This document shows, piece after piece, positions 1 to 6,902 of a stretch of 9,103 bases of DNA. Origin of the DNA: Prevotellaceae bacterium. Its GTDB lineage: Bacteria > Bacteroidota > Bacteroidia > Bacteroidales > Bacteroidaceae. The stretch's first letter is position 1; each line of letters starts with the position of its first letter. A program made the translations under genes and the position numbers. The notes under the pieces were generated by a model. The model ran no database searches. It was not told the DNA's origin and was given only the letters and a program-made list of their open reading frames with translations. The stretch is from positions 1 to 9,103 of the forward strand of contig JAJPZF010000292.1 of NCBI GenBank assembly GCA_021204545.1, read 5' to 3'.

Positions 1-2800
1 CCTTCACGTCGTCCTTGAAACGCTTCAGGGCGTTTATCTGCCCGGAGAACACCACTATGCCGTCTCTCACCACACGAGCCTTGTTGCTGCGGCTCACCTT
101 GCCGTCTGCCACGTAGGCTCCAGCCACTGTGCCGACCTTCGATATATGGTATACCTGCCTGACCTCCACCTGTGCGGTCACTTCCTCCTTAATCTCAGGC
201 GAGAGCATGCCCTCCATGGCGTCCTTTATTTCGTTGATGGCGTCGTAGATGACGCTGTAAGTGCGTATGTCCACGCCCTCTTTCTCCGCCAACTTGCGGG
301 CAGCACCTGAGGGGCGCACCTGGAACGCCACGATGATGGCGTCGGAGGCTGCGGCGAGGTTCACGTCGTTCTCGCTTATCTGCCCCACAGCCTTCTGTAT
401 CACGTTCACCTGTATCTTTTCTGTGGAGAGCTTCAGCAGTGCGTCCGACAGTGCCTCTATCGAGCCGTCCACATCGCCCTTCACGATGATGTTCAGCTCC
501 TTGAAGTCGCCCAAGGCTATGCGCCTGCCTATCTCGTTCAGGTCCACACGCTTAATGGTGCGCAACCCCTGCTCACGCGCCAGCTGCACACGCTTGGAGG
601 TTATCTCGCGGGCTTCCTGCTCGCTGTCCATTATGTGGAACGTGTCGCCCGCCTGTGGAGCGCCGTCCAAGCCCAATATAGCCGCGACCTCCGACGGGCC
701 TATCTCCTTCACCCTCTGCCCGCGCTCGTTGAACATCGCCTTCACCCTGCCGTAGTTCGTGCCGGCAAGCATCATGTCGCCAATGCGCAGTGTGCCGTTG
801 CTGCACAAGACGGTGGCAACGTAACCCCTGCCCTTGTCGAGCGACGACTCTATCACCGTGCCCGTGGCCTTGCGCTTCGGGTTAGCCTTAAGGTCGAGCA
901 TCTCAGCCTCAAGCAGCACCTTCTCCAGCAGCTCCTGCACGCCAATGCCCTTCTTAGCGCTTATGTCCTGGCTTTGGTACTTGCCGCCCCATTCCTCAAC
1001 GAGGAAGTTCATATTGGCGAGGGCCTCCTTTATCTTCTCGGCGTCAGCCCCGGGCTTGTCTATCTTGTTGATGGCGAACACAATAGGCACGTTGGCAGCC
1101 ATGGCGTGGTTTATAGCCTCCTTCGTCTGTGGCATAATGCCGTCGTCGGCGGCTATGATGATGATGGCGACATCCGTCACCTGGGCGCCTCTTGCCCTCA
1201 TGGCGGTGAATGCCTCGTGTCCCGGGGTGTCGAGGAACGTGACGTGCTTGCCGTCGTCCAGTTTCACGTTGTAAGCGCCTATGTGCTGCGTTATGCCTCC
1301 TGCCTCGCCGGCGATCACGTTCGTCTGCCTTATGTAGTCGAGCAGCGAGGTCTTGCCGTGGTCCACGTGGCCCATCACGGTCACTATCGGTGCTCGTGTC
1401 ACGAGGTCTTCCTCCTTGTCCTCAACCTCCTCGACAGCCTCAGCCACCTCTGCGCTCACGAACTCCGTCTTGTAGCCGTACTCTTCCGCCACGAGGTTGA
1501 TGGTCTCGGCATCCATTCGCTGGTTTATGCTCACCATTATGCCGATGCTCATGCAGGTGCCTATCACCTGCGTCACTGGCACGTTCATCATCGTGGCCAG
1601 CTCGTTGGCGGTGACGAACTCAGTCAGCTTCAGCACCTTGCTCTCTGCTGCCTGCTCCAGCTCTTCCTCCTCGCGGTCGTGGCGGATAGCCTCGCGTTTG
1701 TCCTTGCGATACTTTGCCCCCTTGCCCAGCTTGTTGGTCTTGCTGGTCAGGCGAGCCAAGGTCTCCCGCACCTGTTTTGCGACCTCCTCCTCGCTCACCT
1801 CAGGGGTGATGACGAGATTTGGCTTATTCTTTCCTTGCTTGCCTCCGCTGTTCTTGCCTTGCTGCTGGCCTCTCCCGTTGCGGTTTTGCCCGCCTTGCTG
1901 TCCGCCACGCTGCCGCTGCTGCTGTTGCGGGTCGCTGCCGCCACCCTGTTGAGCCACGGCGTTCACGTCCACCCGCTGCTGACCTATGCGCACCCGCTTC
2001 TTCTTGTTGCCGCCCTCGCCGCCAGTCTGAGGTTGCTGGGTTCCTGCCGTGTTGCCCGCTGCCTGCTTCTTGCGGTCCTTCGGGCTTTTCTTCTTTGGGC
2101 GCATACTTGGGTTAATGGCACTGAGGTCTATGCTGCCGATCACCTTTGGGGCCTTTACGGGGATGGAGCTGCCCAGGCGGAACACGCCGTCCGTGCTTTT
2201 TCCCTGAGCTTCCTCGGCCGAGGGTTGTCCTGCGTTAGTCGCGGATTGTTCTGAGGGCTTCTCTACGCTCTTCGCGCGCTCCGTTTGCTCATTTGCCGAG
2301 CCTCCGGCTCGCTGGTCACGGCTATCATTGTGCGGCGTCTCTGGGGTTGTGGAGGAAGCATTGGTCGTGGCATTAGGCACAGTTGCGGCTGGTTTCGTTG
2401 TTTCGTCCGCGGTCTGTTGCTGCTTGCTCTCTTGCGGAGCGGGTTTCGCGGGCTTCTTTGGCGCGTTCAAGTCAATGTTGCCAACCACCTTTGGCCCGGC
2501 AAGCTTGTCCACCTTCCCGAATATTCCGCCCTGTGCGGCATTTACTGTCTTGGTCTGCTTGCGTGCCTGCTTCTTCTCTTTCTCCTTCTCCACCTGCCGC
2601 TGCTGTTGCTGCTGCGAGACCTGTGTGCGCAAGCCCTTGTCCTGGGTGAACTCGGCGAGCAGCAGTTGGTACTGCTCGTCAGTTATCTTCGTGTTTGGGT
2701 TGGCCTCAACGTCCTTGAAGCCTTTCTTCTGCAAGAACTCCACGGCGGTCTGCAAGCCCACATTGCATTCCTTGGTGACCTTATTTAACCTTATGCTCAT
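1..2800 (-). CDS. infB: Translation initiation factor IF-2 (3' end cut off by the window)
   Basis: IF-2 is the GTPase that brings initiator fMet-tRNA to the 30S subunit and promotes 50S joining. The ATG lies at 2800-2798 and the frame is open for 933 codons to the window edge. Residues 1-52 ([14 protein letters not shown]...) form a first IF2_N domain. Residues about 55-385 are a Gln/Lys/Pro/Gly-rich, probably disordered linker with poly-Gln runs. Residues about 387-450 ([17 protein letters not shown]...) form a second IF2_N domain. The GTPase domain shows G1 GHVDHGKT at 477-484, G3 DTPGH at 524-528, G4 NKID at 578-581 and G5 SAK at 614-616. The IF-2 beta-barrel and C domains follow. The last visible residues (LKRFKDDVK) lie in the final domain, so I estimate that some 35-45 residues are missing. 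An AAAGGAG lies 11 bases before the ATG, although Shine-Dalgarno use is generally weak in this phylum. It is the last visible gene of the rimP-nusA-infB cluster. The large plus-strand open frames here are antisense shadows. Confidence 0.97.
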   Translation of the reverse strand, partial: MSIRLNKVTKECNVGLQTAVEFLQKKGFKDVEANPNTKITDEQYQLLLAEFTQDKGLRTQVSQQQQQRQVEKEKEKKQARKQTKTVNAAQGGIFGKVDKLAGPKVVGNIDLNAPKKPAKPAPQESKQQQTADETTKPAATVPNATTNASSTTPETPHNDSRDQRAGGSANEQTERAKSVEKPSEQSATNAGQPSAEEAQGKSTDGVFRLGSSIPVKAPKVIGSIDLSAINPSMRPKKKSPKDRKKQAAGNTAGTQQPQTGGEGGNKKKRVRIGQQRVDVNAVAQQGGGSDPQQQQRQRGGQQGGQNRNGRGQQQGKNSGGKQGKNKPNLVITPEVSEEEVAKQVRETLARLTSKTNKLGKGAKYRKDKREAIRHDREEEELEQAAESKVLKLTEFVTANELATMMNVPVTQVIGTCMSIGIMVSINQRMDAETINLVAEEYGYKTEFVSAEVAEAVEEVEDKEEDLVTRAPIVTVMGHVDHGKTSLLDYIRQTNVIAGEAGGITQHIGAYNVKLDDGKHVTFLDTPGHEAFTAMRARGAQVTDVAIIIIAADDGIMPQTKEAINHAMAANVPIVFAINKIDKPGADAEKIKEALANMNFLVEEWGGKYQSQDISAKKGIGVQELLEKVLLEAEMLDLKANPKRKATGTVIESSLDKGRGYVATVLCSNGTLRIGDMMLAGTNYGRVKAMFNERGQRVKEIGPSEVAAILGLDGAPQAGDTFHIMDSEQEAREITSKRVQLAREQGLRTIKRVDLNEIGRRIALGDFKELNIIVKGDVDGSIEALSDALLKLSTEKIQVNVIQKAVGQISENDVNLAAASDAIIVAFQVRPSGAARKLAEKEGVDIRTYSVIYDAINEIKDAMEGMLSPEIKEEVTAQVEVRQVYHISKVGTVAGAYVADGKVSRSNKARVVRDGIVVFSGQINALKRFKDDVK

Positions 2801-2853
2801 CGTTCCAATTGCTCCTTTATGTGTTGCAGGAAATGCTCCTCTACGGGCCGCAT
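2797..2853 (-). CDS. Possible 18-codon coupling minicistron between nusA and infB
   Basis: An ATG two bases after the nusA TAG opens an 18-codon frame, [18 protein letters not shown], whose TGA (2799-2797) overlaps the infB ATG (2800-2798) as ATGA. The frame therefore fills the whole 55-base gap. Its 3' half also contains the AAAGGAG that could serve infB. This layout would let ribosomes ending nusA re-initiate and be handed on to infB, which is inference from position only. The peptide has no recognisable domain and is charged and probably helical. A chance frame of this length is quite possible, so the gene call is tentative. Confidence 0.25.
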   Translation of the reverse strand: MRPVEEHFLQHIKEQLER

Positions 2854-2855
2854 TT

Positions 2856-4115
2856 CTACTCAAACTCTGCCGCCAGCACGCGCAGCACCTCGTCCACCGT
2901 CTCTTCCTCGAGGTCAGCCTCCTTTATGAGAATCTCCTTCGGGGCGTCCAGCACCTGGCGCGCGGTGACGAAGCCTATCTTCTTCAGCTCCTCGATGATC
3001 CACGGCTCAATGGCGTCGGTGAACTCGTCGAGGCTCACGTCGTCTATCTCCTCCTCTGCCGTCTCGCGGTAAACGTCGATGGTGTAGCCTGTCAGCATGC
3101 TCGCCAGCTTTATGTTGGCGCCGCCTTTGCCGATGGCGAGGCTCACCTGGTCGCTGTCCATATACACGTCAGCCTTCTTGGTGTCCTCGTTCAGCTCCAC
3201 CTTGTTCACCCTTGCGGGGCTCAACGCTCGTGCCACGAACAGCTGCGGGTTGGAGGTGTAGTTTATCACGTCGATGTTCTCGCCGTGCAGTTCTCTCACG
3301 ATGCCGTGCACACGGCTGCCGTGCACGCCGACGCAGGCGCCCACGGGGTCGACCCTCTCGTCGTAGCTCTCCACTGCCACCTTGGCTCTTTCTCCCGGTA
3401 TGCGGGCGACACGGTGAATGGTGATGAGGCCGTCGTTTATCTCTGGCACTTCCGCCTCCATCAGTCTCTGCAGGAACGCCGGACTGACGCGGCTCAGCAC
3501 TATCTTAGGTGTGCCGCTGGTGTTCTCCACCTTGGCTATCACAGCCCTCGCCGTCTCTCCCTTGCGGAAGTAGTCGCCGGGTATCTGCTCGTTCTTGGGC
3601 AGTGTCAACTCGTTGCCGTCGTCGTCGAGCAGCAATGTCTCGCGCTTCCAGTTCTGGTACACCTCTGCGCCTATCACCTCGCCTATGCGGTCCTTATAGT
3701 GGTTGTAGAGTGTGTCGTGCTCCAGCTCCAGTATGCGGCTCGCCAGTGTCTGCCGAAGGGTCAGTATGGCGCGCCTGCCGAAGCTCTTGAAGGGGATGCG
3801 CTCGCTCACCTCCTCTTCCAGCTCGTAGTCGGGGTCGATCACCTGTGCCTCGGAGAGTGAGATCTCCCTGTTCTCGTCGCGCACCTCCCCGTCAGGCACG
3901 ACGGTGCGGTTGCGGTAGATCTCGAAGTCGCCCTTGTCGGGGTTCACGATGATGTCGTAGTTCTCGTCAGTGCCGTAGATCTTGGTGATGACGTTGCGGA
4001 AGCACTCCTCGAGCACGCTCACCAGCGTAGCCTTGTCGATGCTCTTCTCCGAGTTGAACTCCTGAAAGGACTCTATAAGGTTAACCGAGTCCTTGTCTTT
4101 TGCCTTGTATGCCAT
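2856..4115 (-). CDS. nusA: Transcription termination/antitermination factor NusA
   Basis: NusA binds RNA polymerase and nascent RNA and modulates pausing, intrinsic termination and antitermination. The protein has 419 residues with an ATG at 4115-4113, 10 bases after the rimP stop. The order is an N-terminal RNAP-binding domain (about 1-125), an S1 domain (about 135-205), KH1 (about 225-290, with [13 protein letters not shown] at 256-268) and KH2 (about 300-350, with IGKGG at 328-332). A short helical C-terminal segment (about 360-419) starts [12 protein letters not shown] and ends AAEFE. The two acidic repeats of gammaproteobacterial NusA are absent, as is usual outside that group. The region upstream of the ATG is A-rich with no clear Shine-Dalgarno site. 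In E. coli, NusA feeds back on its own operon, which makes the leader hairpin upstream of rimP relevant. Confidence 0.97.
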   Translation of the reverse strand: MAYKAKDKDSVNLIESFQEFNSEKSIDKATLVSVLEECFRNVITKIYGTDENYDIIVNPDKGDFEIYRNRTVVPDGEVRDENREISLSEAQVIDPDYELEEEVSERIPFKSFGRRAILTLRQTLASRILELEHDTLYNHYKDRIGEVIGAEVYQNWKRETLLLDDDGNELTLPKNEQIPGDYFRKGETARAVIAKVENTSGTPKIVLSRVSPAFLQRLMEAEVPEINDGLITIHRVARIPGERAKVAVESYDERVDPVGACVGVHGSRVHGIVRELHGENIDVINYTSNPQLFVARALSPARVNKVELNEDTKKADVYMDSDQVSLAIGKGGANIKLASMLTGYTIDVYRETAEEEIDDVSLDEFTDAIEPWIIEELKKIGFVTARQVLDAPKEILIKEADLEEETVDEVLRVLAAEFE

Positions 4116-4125
4116 TGCGGTTATG

Positions 4126-4593
4126 TTATTTAGTCTTTATCGAATATCGTGTGCTCGCCACCTCGGCGAACGTGAACGTCAGCGTCTGGAGCTCTTTCTT
4201 GGCACGCTTCGCTCCCTCAGGCTTTACCTTGACCTCCACTTCCATGTCGAAGTCGTCGTCGCCAACCCTTTTGAGAGTGCCGGTAAGCTTCCTGCCGTCC
4301 TTAAGCTGTGTGATGACCGTCTTGCCCACGTGCATCTGCCACTGCTGCGGCACCTTGAACGGCTGCCCGAGCCCCGCGCTGCCCACCTCGAGGTCGAAGT
4401 CCTCCTTGTCGCGGTCGAGGTGTGCCTCGATGTGGCGGCTCAGTGAGGCGCAGTCGTCTATCCAGACGCCCTCGGCGCAGTCGATGACCACCACTATCCG
4501 GTTGTCCTCCGACACGGTGAGGTCCACCAGGAAGTAGTCCGTCTCTCTCAGCCACTCCTCCACCACGGTCTTCAAATACTCTCTGTCTATCAT
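4126..4593 (-). CDS. rimP: Ribosome maturation factor RimP
   Basis: RimP assists maturation of the 30S subunit. The frame could open at a TTG (4614), but I choose the ATG at 4593-4591, giving 155 residues starting MIDREYLKTVVEEWL. That matches the usual N-terminus of Bacteroides homologues, and the TTG falls inside the leader hairpin. Residues about 1-75 form the N-terminal RimP alpha/beta domain. The family signature LEVGSAGLGQPF is at 68-79 (LEVSSPGLDRPL in the proteobacterial form). A C-terminal SH3-like barrel of about 80-155 follows, containing KDGRKLTGTL. It is the first gene of the conserved rimP-nusA-infB cluster. Confidence 0.95.
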   Translation of the reverse strand: MIDREYLKTVVEEWLRETDYFLVDLTVSEDNRIVVVIDCAEGVWIDDCASLSRHIEAHLDRDKEDFDLEVGSAGLGQPFKVPQQWQMHVGKTVITQLKDGRKLTGTLKRVGDDDFDMEVEVKVKPEGAKRAKKELQTLTFTFAEVASTRYSIKTK

Positions 4594-4612
4594 ATCCGTC
4601 CGATTAAAACGC

Positions 4613-4644
4613 AAGTGAGGAACTCCCCTCGGTGCCCCTCACTT
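4613..4644 (-). promoter_or_regulatory. Stem-loop in the rimP-nusA-infB 5' leader, possible attenuator
   Basis: In the minus-strand RNA, AAGTGAGG (4644-4637) and CCTCACTT (4620-4613) are perfectly complementary over 8 bp. Two G-U pairs and a C-G pair extend the stem to about 11 bp around a loop of about 10 bases. The arm is followed three bases later by TTTT (GCGTTTTAAT), so the structure resembles a weak intrinsic terminator. It lies between the promoter at 4657-4687 and the rimP ATG at 4593. It could attenuate the operon, protect the 5' end, or catch read-through from the upstream unit that ends at 4700. The hairpin is seen directly; its role is inference. Confidence 0.6.
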
Positions 4645-4656
4645 CATTCAACGCCG

Positions 4657-4687
4657 CAAAGGTAGCATATCTTAGCTCCTCGAGCAA
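4657..4687 (-). promoter_or_regulatory. Promoter of the rimP-nusA-infB cluster
   Basis: On the minus strand TTG (4687-4685) is followed after exactly 20 bases by TACCTTTG (4664-4657). This fits the Bacteroidetes sigma-ABfr consensus of a -33 TTG/TTTG, 19-21 bases, and a -7 TAnnTTTG. The predicted transcript start is near 4652, giving a leader of about 58 bases before the rimP ATG. The element sits just beyond the stop codon of the 40-codon gene. Confidence 0.75.
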
Positions 4688-4699
4688 GCAAACAGCGCA

Positions 4700-4822
4700 T
4701 TATTTTAGTGCCGAGGTGAGGTAGAGGAAGGCGAAGGCGATGATGATGACCATCACAGCAAGGCAGGTGTTCACTATCAGGAAGCGGCGGTTAGCCTTCC
4801 GCAGGTCTCGTTGGTATCTCAT
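4700..4822 (-). CDS. Small single-span membrane protein, 40 residues, unknown function
   Basis: The ATG at 4822-4820 lies 3 bases after the TAA of the S41 protease gene and the frame ends with TAA at 4702-4700, so the two genes should share a transcript. The N-terminus MRYQRDLRKANRRF carries six basic residues in its first 13. It is followed by one hydrophobic stretch, about residues 14-38 (FLIVNTCLAVMVIIIAFAF, then LYLTSAL), ending with a lysine. By the positive-inside rule the N-terminus faces the cytoplasm. There is no signal peptidase motif or lipobox. I do not recognise a family. The tight spacing and clean membrane-protein composition argue for a real gene. It might be a partner or modulator of the protease or a small membrane-stress protein, which is inference from context. 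Confidence 0.7.
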   Translation of the reverse strand: MRYQRDLRKANRRFLIVNTCLAVMVIIIAFAFLYLTSALK

Positions 4823-4825
4823 AGG

Positions 4826-6475
4826 TTATGGTTTAAGTATGTTCTCGTATTCGTCTTCGCTCCGTAGCAGGCGCACCGCCTCCTCGAAGCCCTTGTCTCC
4901 CTTTAGCTGCTGCTTGCATGCCCCTCGTTGCAGCTCGTAGCGGCTCACTATCTCGGTGTTGAGGTAGGGCAGCACGTCGTCCTTGAAGCGCATCAGGTCG
5001 GCGGCGATGTCACGGCTTAGCTTCGCCTCCAGTGCGTTGAACTCGTCCTTCGCCTCCTCCAGGTAGCCCTCCGCCTCGGCTGCGTCCTTCAGCAGTTGCA
5101 GCACCTTCTCGCTCCTTCGGTTAGCCTGGAAGCCGCTCTCCTGCACGTAGGCGACGAACTCCCGGTACTCCTCGTCGCTTAGGCTGAACTCCCCTGCAGG
5201 CGCTATCGAGGGATGTCTCACCACGTACTGCGTGGCGTAGTTGAACAGCTCCTCGCCTGCGAAGAGGTCGTAGATGAACGTGGGCAGCGAGTCGGCTTCG
5301 AGCTCCACGTCGGGCTTAATGCCTCCGCCGTCCCTCACACTGCGCCCCGCCATCGTGTGGAACTCACGTGTGAGGGAGTCAGGCACTGTGCCGACGGAGC
5401 CGTCGGCGTTGAGGTGGCGGTAGTCGTAAGCCTGTATGCACCGCCCGCTTGGTATGTAGTAGCGGCTTACGGTTAGCTTGAGGTTGCCGCGGTAAGGCAG
5501 GTCGTGGATGCTCTGCACCAGTCCCTTGCCGTAGGTTCGGTTGCCTACGATGACCGCCCTGTCCATGTCTTGAAGGCTGCCTGCCAGTATCTCTGCCGCG
5601 GAGGCGCTTCCCCCGTCTACGAGCACGACCACGGGCAAGAGCGTGTCGAGGGGCTCGCTCGATGTGTAGTACTCCCGGTTGGAGCTGGGTATCTTCCCCT
5701 TCGTGTACACCACCTTGCGCCCGCGTGGCACGAAGAGGTTCACTATGTTTACTGCCTCGTCCAGCGCCCCGCCTGGGTTGTCCCTGAGGTCGAGCACCAG
5801 CCGTCGCATCCCCTGAGCCTTAAGGTCGAGCAGAGCCTGCCGTGTCTCTATCATCGCCCCTTCGGTGAAACCAGTCAGCAGCAGGTAGCCTATACCCTCC
5901 GAGGGGTCGCCCTCTATGCCGTAGTAAGGTATCACGGGCAGCTGTATGGTCTTGCGTGTGAGGGTGAAGGTGAGGGGCTGCTCACTGCCGGGTCGCCTCA
6001 CTCTTACCTCCACGTTGGTGCCTGCCTCGCCCCTCAGTCTCTGCGTCACCTCGTCGATGGGCATCCCGTCCACGTCCTTGTCGTCGACGGTCAGCAGCAC
6101 GTCTCCTGCCCTCAGCCCAGCCACTTGGCTCGGTGTCCCTTCGTACGGCTCACTGATGACGGCGCGGTTCTCTCGTGTGCTGAAGCGTATCACACTGCCT
6201 ATGCCCGCGTACTTACCAGACGCCATCTGCCTCAGCTCCTCGTCGTCCTCGGGGTGGTAGGACGTGAAGGGGTCGACGTGCGAGAGCATTGAGTTGATGG
6301 CCCAGTCTATGACGGTGTCGGCCGAGAGGCTGTCCACGTAGTAGGTGTCGAGCTGGCGGTATATGTCGTTGAAAGTCTCAAGGTTGCGCGCTATCTCCGC
6401 GTTGTGGTTGCCTGTCTGCGCGAGCAGCGGCAGCGTCAGCAGAGACATATATAATAAGGTATGCAGTCGTCTCAT
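4826..6475 (-). CDS. S41 family C-terminal processing peptidase (Tsp/CtpA type) with PDZ domain
   Basis: This is a serine endopeptidase of the CtpA/Tsp family, expected in the periplasm. I start at the ATG at 6475-6473 (549 residues). The further-upstream TTG (6511) overlaps the promoter, and this ATG begins a good signal peptide, MRRLHTLLYMSLLTLPLLA, probably cut after Ala19. There is no lipobox cysteine. A PDZ domain spans about 90-163 (GTPSQVAGLRAGDVLLTVD within it). The S41 core shows LDLRDNPGG at 228-236. The catalytic Ser-Lys dyad is predicted as Ser292 in GSASAAEI and Lys317 in TYGKG, 25 residues apart as in CtpA and Tsp. The roughly 150-residue C-terminal tail is charged and helical (LEEAKDEFNALEAKLSRD). 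The substrate is unknown. It is the first gene of a two-gene unit with the 40-residue membrane protein. Confidence 0.93.
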   Translation of the reverse strand: MRRLHTLLYMSLLTLPLLAQTGNHNAEIARNLETFNDIYRQLDTYYVDSLSADTVIDWAINSMLSHVDPFTSYHPEDDEELRQMASGKYAGIGSVIRFSTRENRAVISEPYEGTPSQVAGLRAGDVLLTVDDKDVDGMPIDEVTQRLRGEAGTNVEVRVRRPGSEQPLTFTLTRKTIQLPVIPYYGIEGDPSEGIGYLLLTGFTEGAMIETRQALLDLKAQGMRRLVLDLRDNPGGALDEAVNIVNLFVPRGRKVVYTKGKIPSSNREYYTSSEPLDTLLPVVVLVDGGSASAAEILAGSLQDMDRAVIVGNRTYGKGLVQSIHDLPYRGNLKLTVSRYYIPSGRCIQAYDYRHLNADGSVGTVPDSLTREFHTMAGRSVRDGGGIKPDVELEADSLPTFIYDLFAGEELFNYATQYVVRHPSIAPAGEFSLSDEEYREFVAYVQESGFQANRRSEKVLQLLKDAAEAEGYLEEAKDEFNALEAKLSRDIAADLMRFKDDVLPYLNTEIVSRYELQRGACKQQLKGDKGFEEAVRLLRSEDEYENILKP

Positions 6476-6508
6476 CTCTTTTTTGGGGCTGTTCTTGTTA
6501 TTTTTCGG

Positions 6509-6516
6509 CAAAGGTA
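6509..6516 (-). promoter_or_regulatory. -7 element of the S41 protease promoter
   Basis: TACCTTTG (6516-6509, minus strand) matches TAnnTTTG and is identical to the -7 box of the rimP promoter. No good -33 TTG stands at the usual distance; the nearest candidate, GTTA at 6543-6540, is about three bases too far. The predicted start is near 6503, giving a leader of about 28 bases that is A-rich just before the ATG. Confidence 0.55.
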
Positions 6517-6547
6517 TTGCTTATTTGTCACACTTCCTATAACTTTG
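6517..6547 (+). promoter_or_regulatory. Promoter of the tRNA-Asn gene
   Basis: TTG (6517-6519), 20 bases, then TAACTTTG (6540-6547) fits the Bacteroidetes consensus closely. Transcription should start near 6552, about 45 bases before the mature tRNA, so a 5' leader would be removed by RNase P. The -33 TTG directly abuts the -7 box of the opposing protease promoter. Confidence 0.75.
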
Positions 6548-6595
6548 CAGCGCATTTCCTTAAGGGAGGGGTTCCACAGAGGGGGTGCGAGACTT

Positions 6596-6669
6596 GCTTC
6601 AGTAGCTCAGTTGGTTAGAGCACATGACTGTTAATCATGGGGTCGTTGGTTCAAGCCCATCCTGAAGCG
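6596..6669 (+). tRNA. tRNA-Asn (anticodon GTT)
   Basis: The cloverleaf can be folded by eye. The acceptor stem GCTTCAG (6596-6602) pairs with CTGAAGC (6662-6668), followed by discriminator G6669. The D arm is GCTC...GAGC, and the anticodon stem CATGA/TCATG encloses loop CTGTTAA with anticodon GTT. The T arm has loop TTCAAGC. CCA is not encoded, as is usual in Bacteroidetes. The T stem GTTGG/CCATC has one U-U mismatch (6646 against 6660). Confidence 0.96.
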
Positions 6670-6682
6670 CGAAGGGTCGGAG

Positions 6683-6717
6683 AAGGCGGCTTCCTGTTAT
6701 GGGGAGCTGCCTTTTTT
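6683..6717 (+). terminator. Intrinsic terminator of the tRNA-Asn transcript
   Basis: The arm AAGGCGGCTTCC (6683-6694) pairs with GGAGCTGCCTT (with one flanking G), giving about 12 bp with two G-U pairs and a short loop. The stem is followed directly by a run of T residues ending at 6717. It starts 14 bases after the tRNA. It lacks a U-run on the minus strand, so it should act in one direction only. Confidence 0.85.
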
Positions 6718-6755
6718 GGGTGCTTGCAGTGGGCTCCAAGAGTATATCGAAGTCT

Positions 6756-6870
6756 TTGGAACTTGTCCAATGGAGAGGTTGGAACTTGTCCAATGGAGAG
6801 GTTGGAACTTGTCCAATGGAGGCTTTGCGACGCGTTCAATGAAGAGATCGCGACGCTCCCTTAGGGGTTG
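6756..6870. repeat. 23-bp tandem repeat, three close copies plus two degenerate ones
   Basis: Copies at 6756-6778 and 6779-6801 are identical. The copy at 6802-6824 agrees over its first 20 bases. The copy at 6825-6847 keeps 16 of 23 positions, and 6848-6870 keeps only a resemblance to the first half of the fourth copy, all in the same 23-base register. Each intact unit contains TTGGA ACTTG TCCAA, a 5-bp inverted repeat with a 5-base spacer. The TCCAA of one unit can also pair with the TTGGA of the next. The period is not a multiple of three, so the short open frames crossing it are not credible genes. It lies between the tRNA terminator and the end of the convergent gene at 6903. Confidence 0.9.
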
Positions 6871-6902
6871 TTCTTGCAGTTAGGAGAGGGTAGGGGCAGG
6901 GC

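Noticed and set aside
635..2254. A 539-codon plus-strand open frame, and others up to 510 codons, opposite infB and nusA
   Set aside because: They lie antisense to infB and nusA, whose conserved motifs are unmistakable. Long antisense frames are a by-product of GC-rich codon usage, and their translations are low-complexity Leu/His/Ala/Val-rich.
4594..4614. RimP start at TTG 4614
   Set aside because: The TTG lies inside the leader hairpin, and the ATG at 4593 gives the N-terminus typical of the family in Bacteroides.
5213..6292. Plus-strand frames opposite the S41 protease
   Set aside because: They are shadows of the protease gene, which shows a signal peptide, a PDZ domain and a catalytic dyad.
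6476..6511. Protease start at TTG 6511
   Set aside because: It falls within the predicted -7 box, so it would precede the transcript start, and it would bury the signal peptide behind 12 charged residues.
6637..6864. Short open frames on both strands across the tRNA end, terminator and 23-bp repeats
   Set aside because: They overlap a tRNA and a terminator, and the 23-base period shifts the frame in every unit, so no protein repeat results.
6858..6868. CCCTTAGGGG palindrome as a terminator for the gene ending at 6903
   Set aside because: The stem is too short, and no U-run follows on the minus strand.
6756..6870. CRISPR array
   Set aside because: The units are directly adjacent with no unique spacers, and no cas genes are near.
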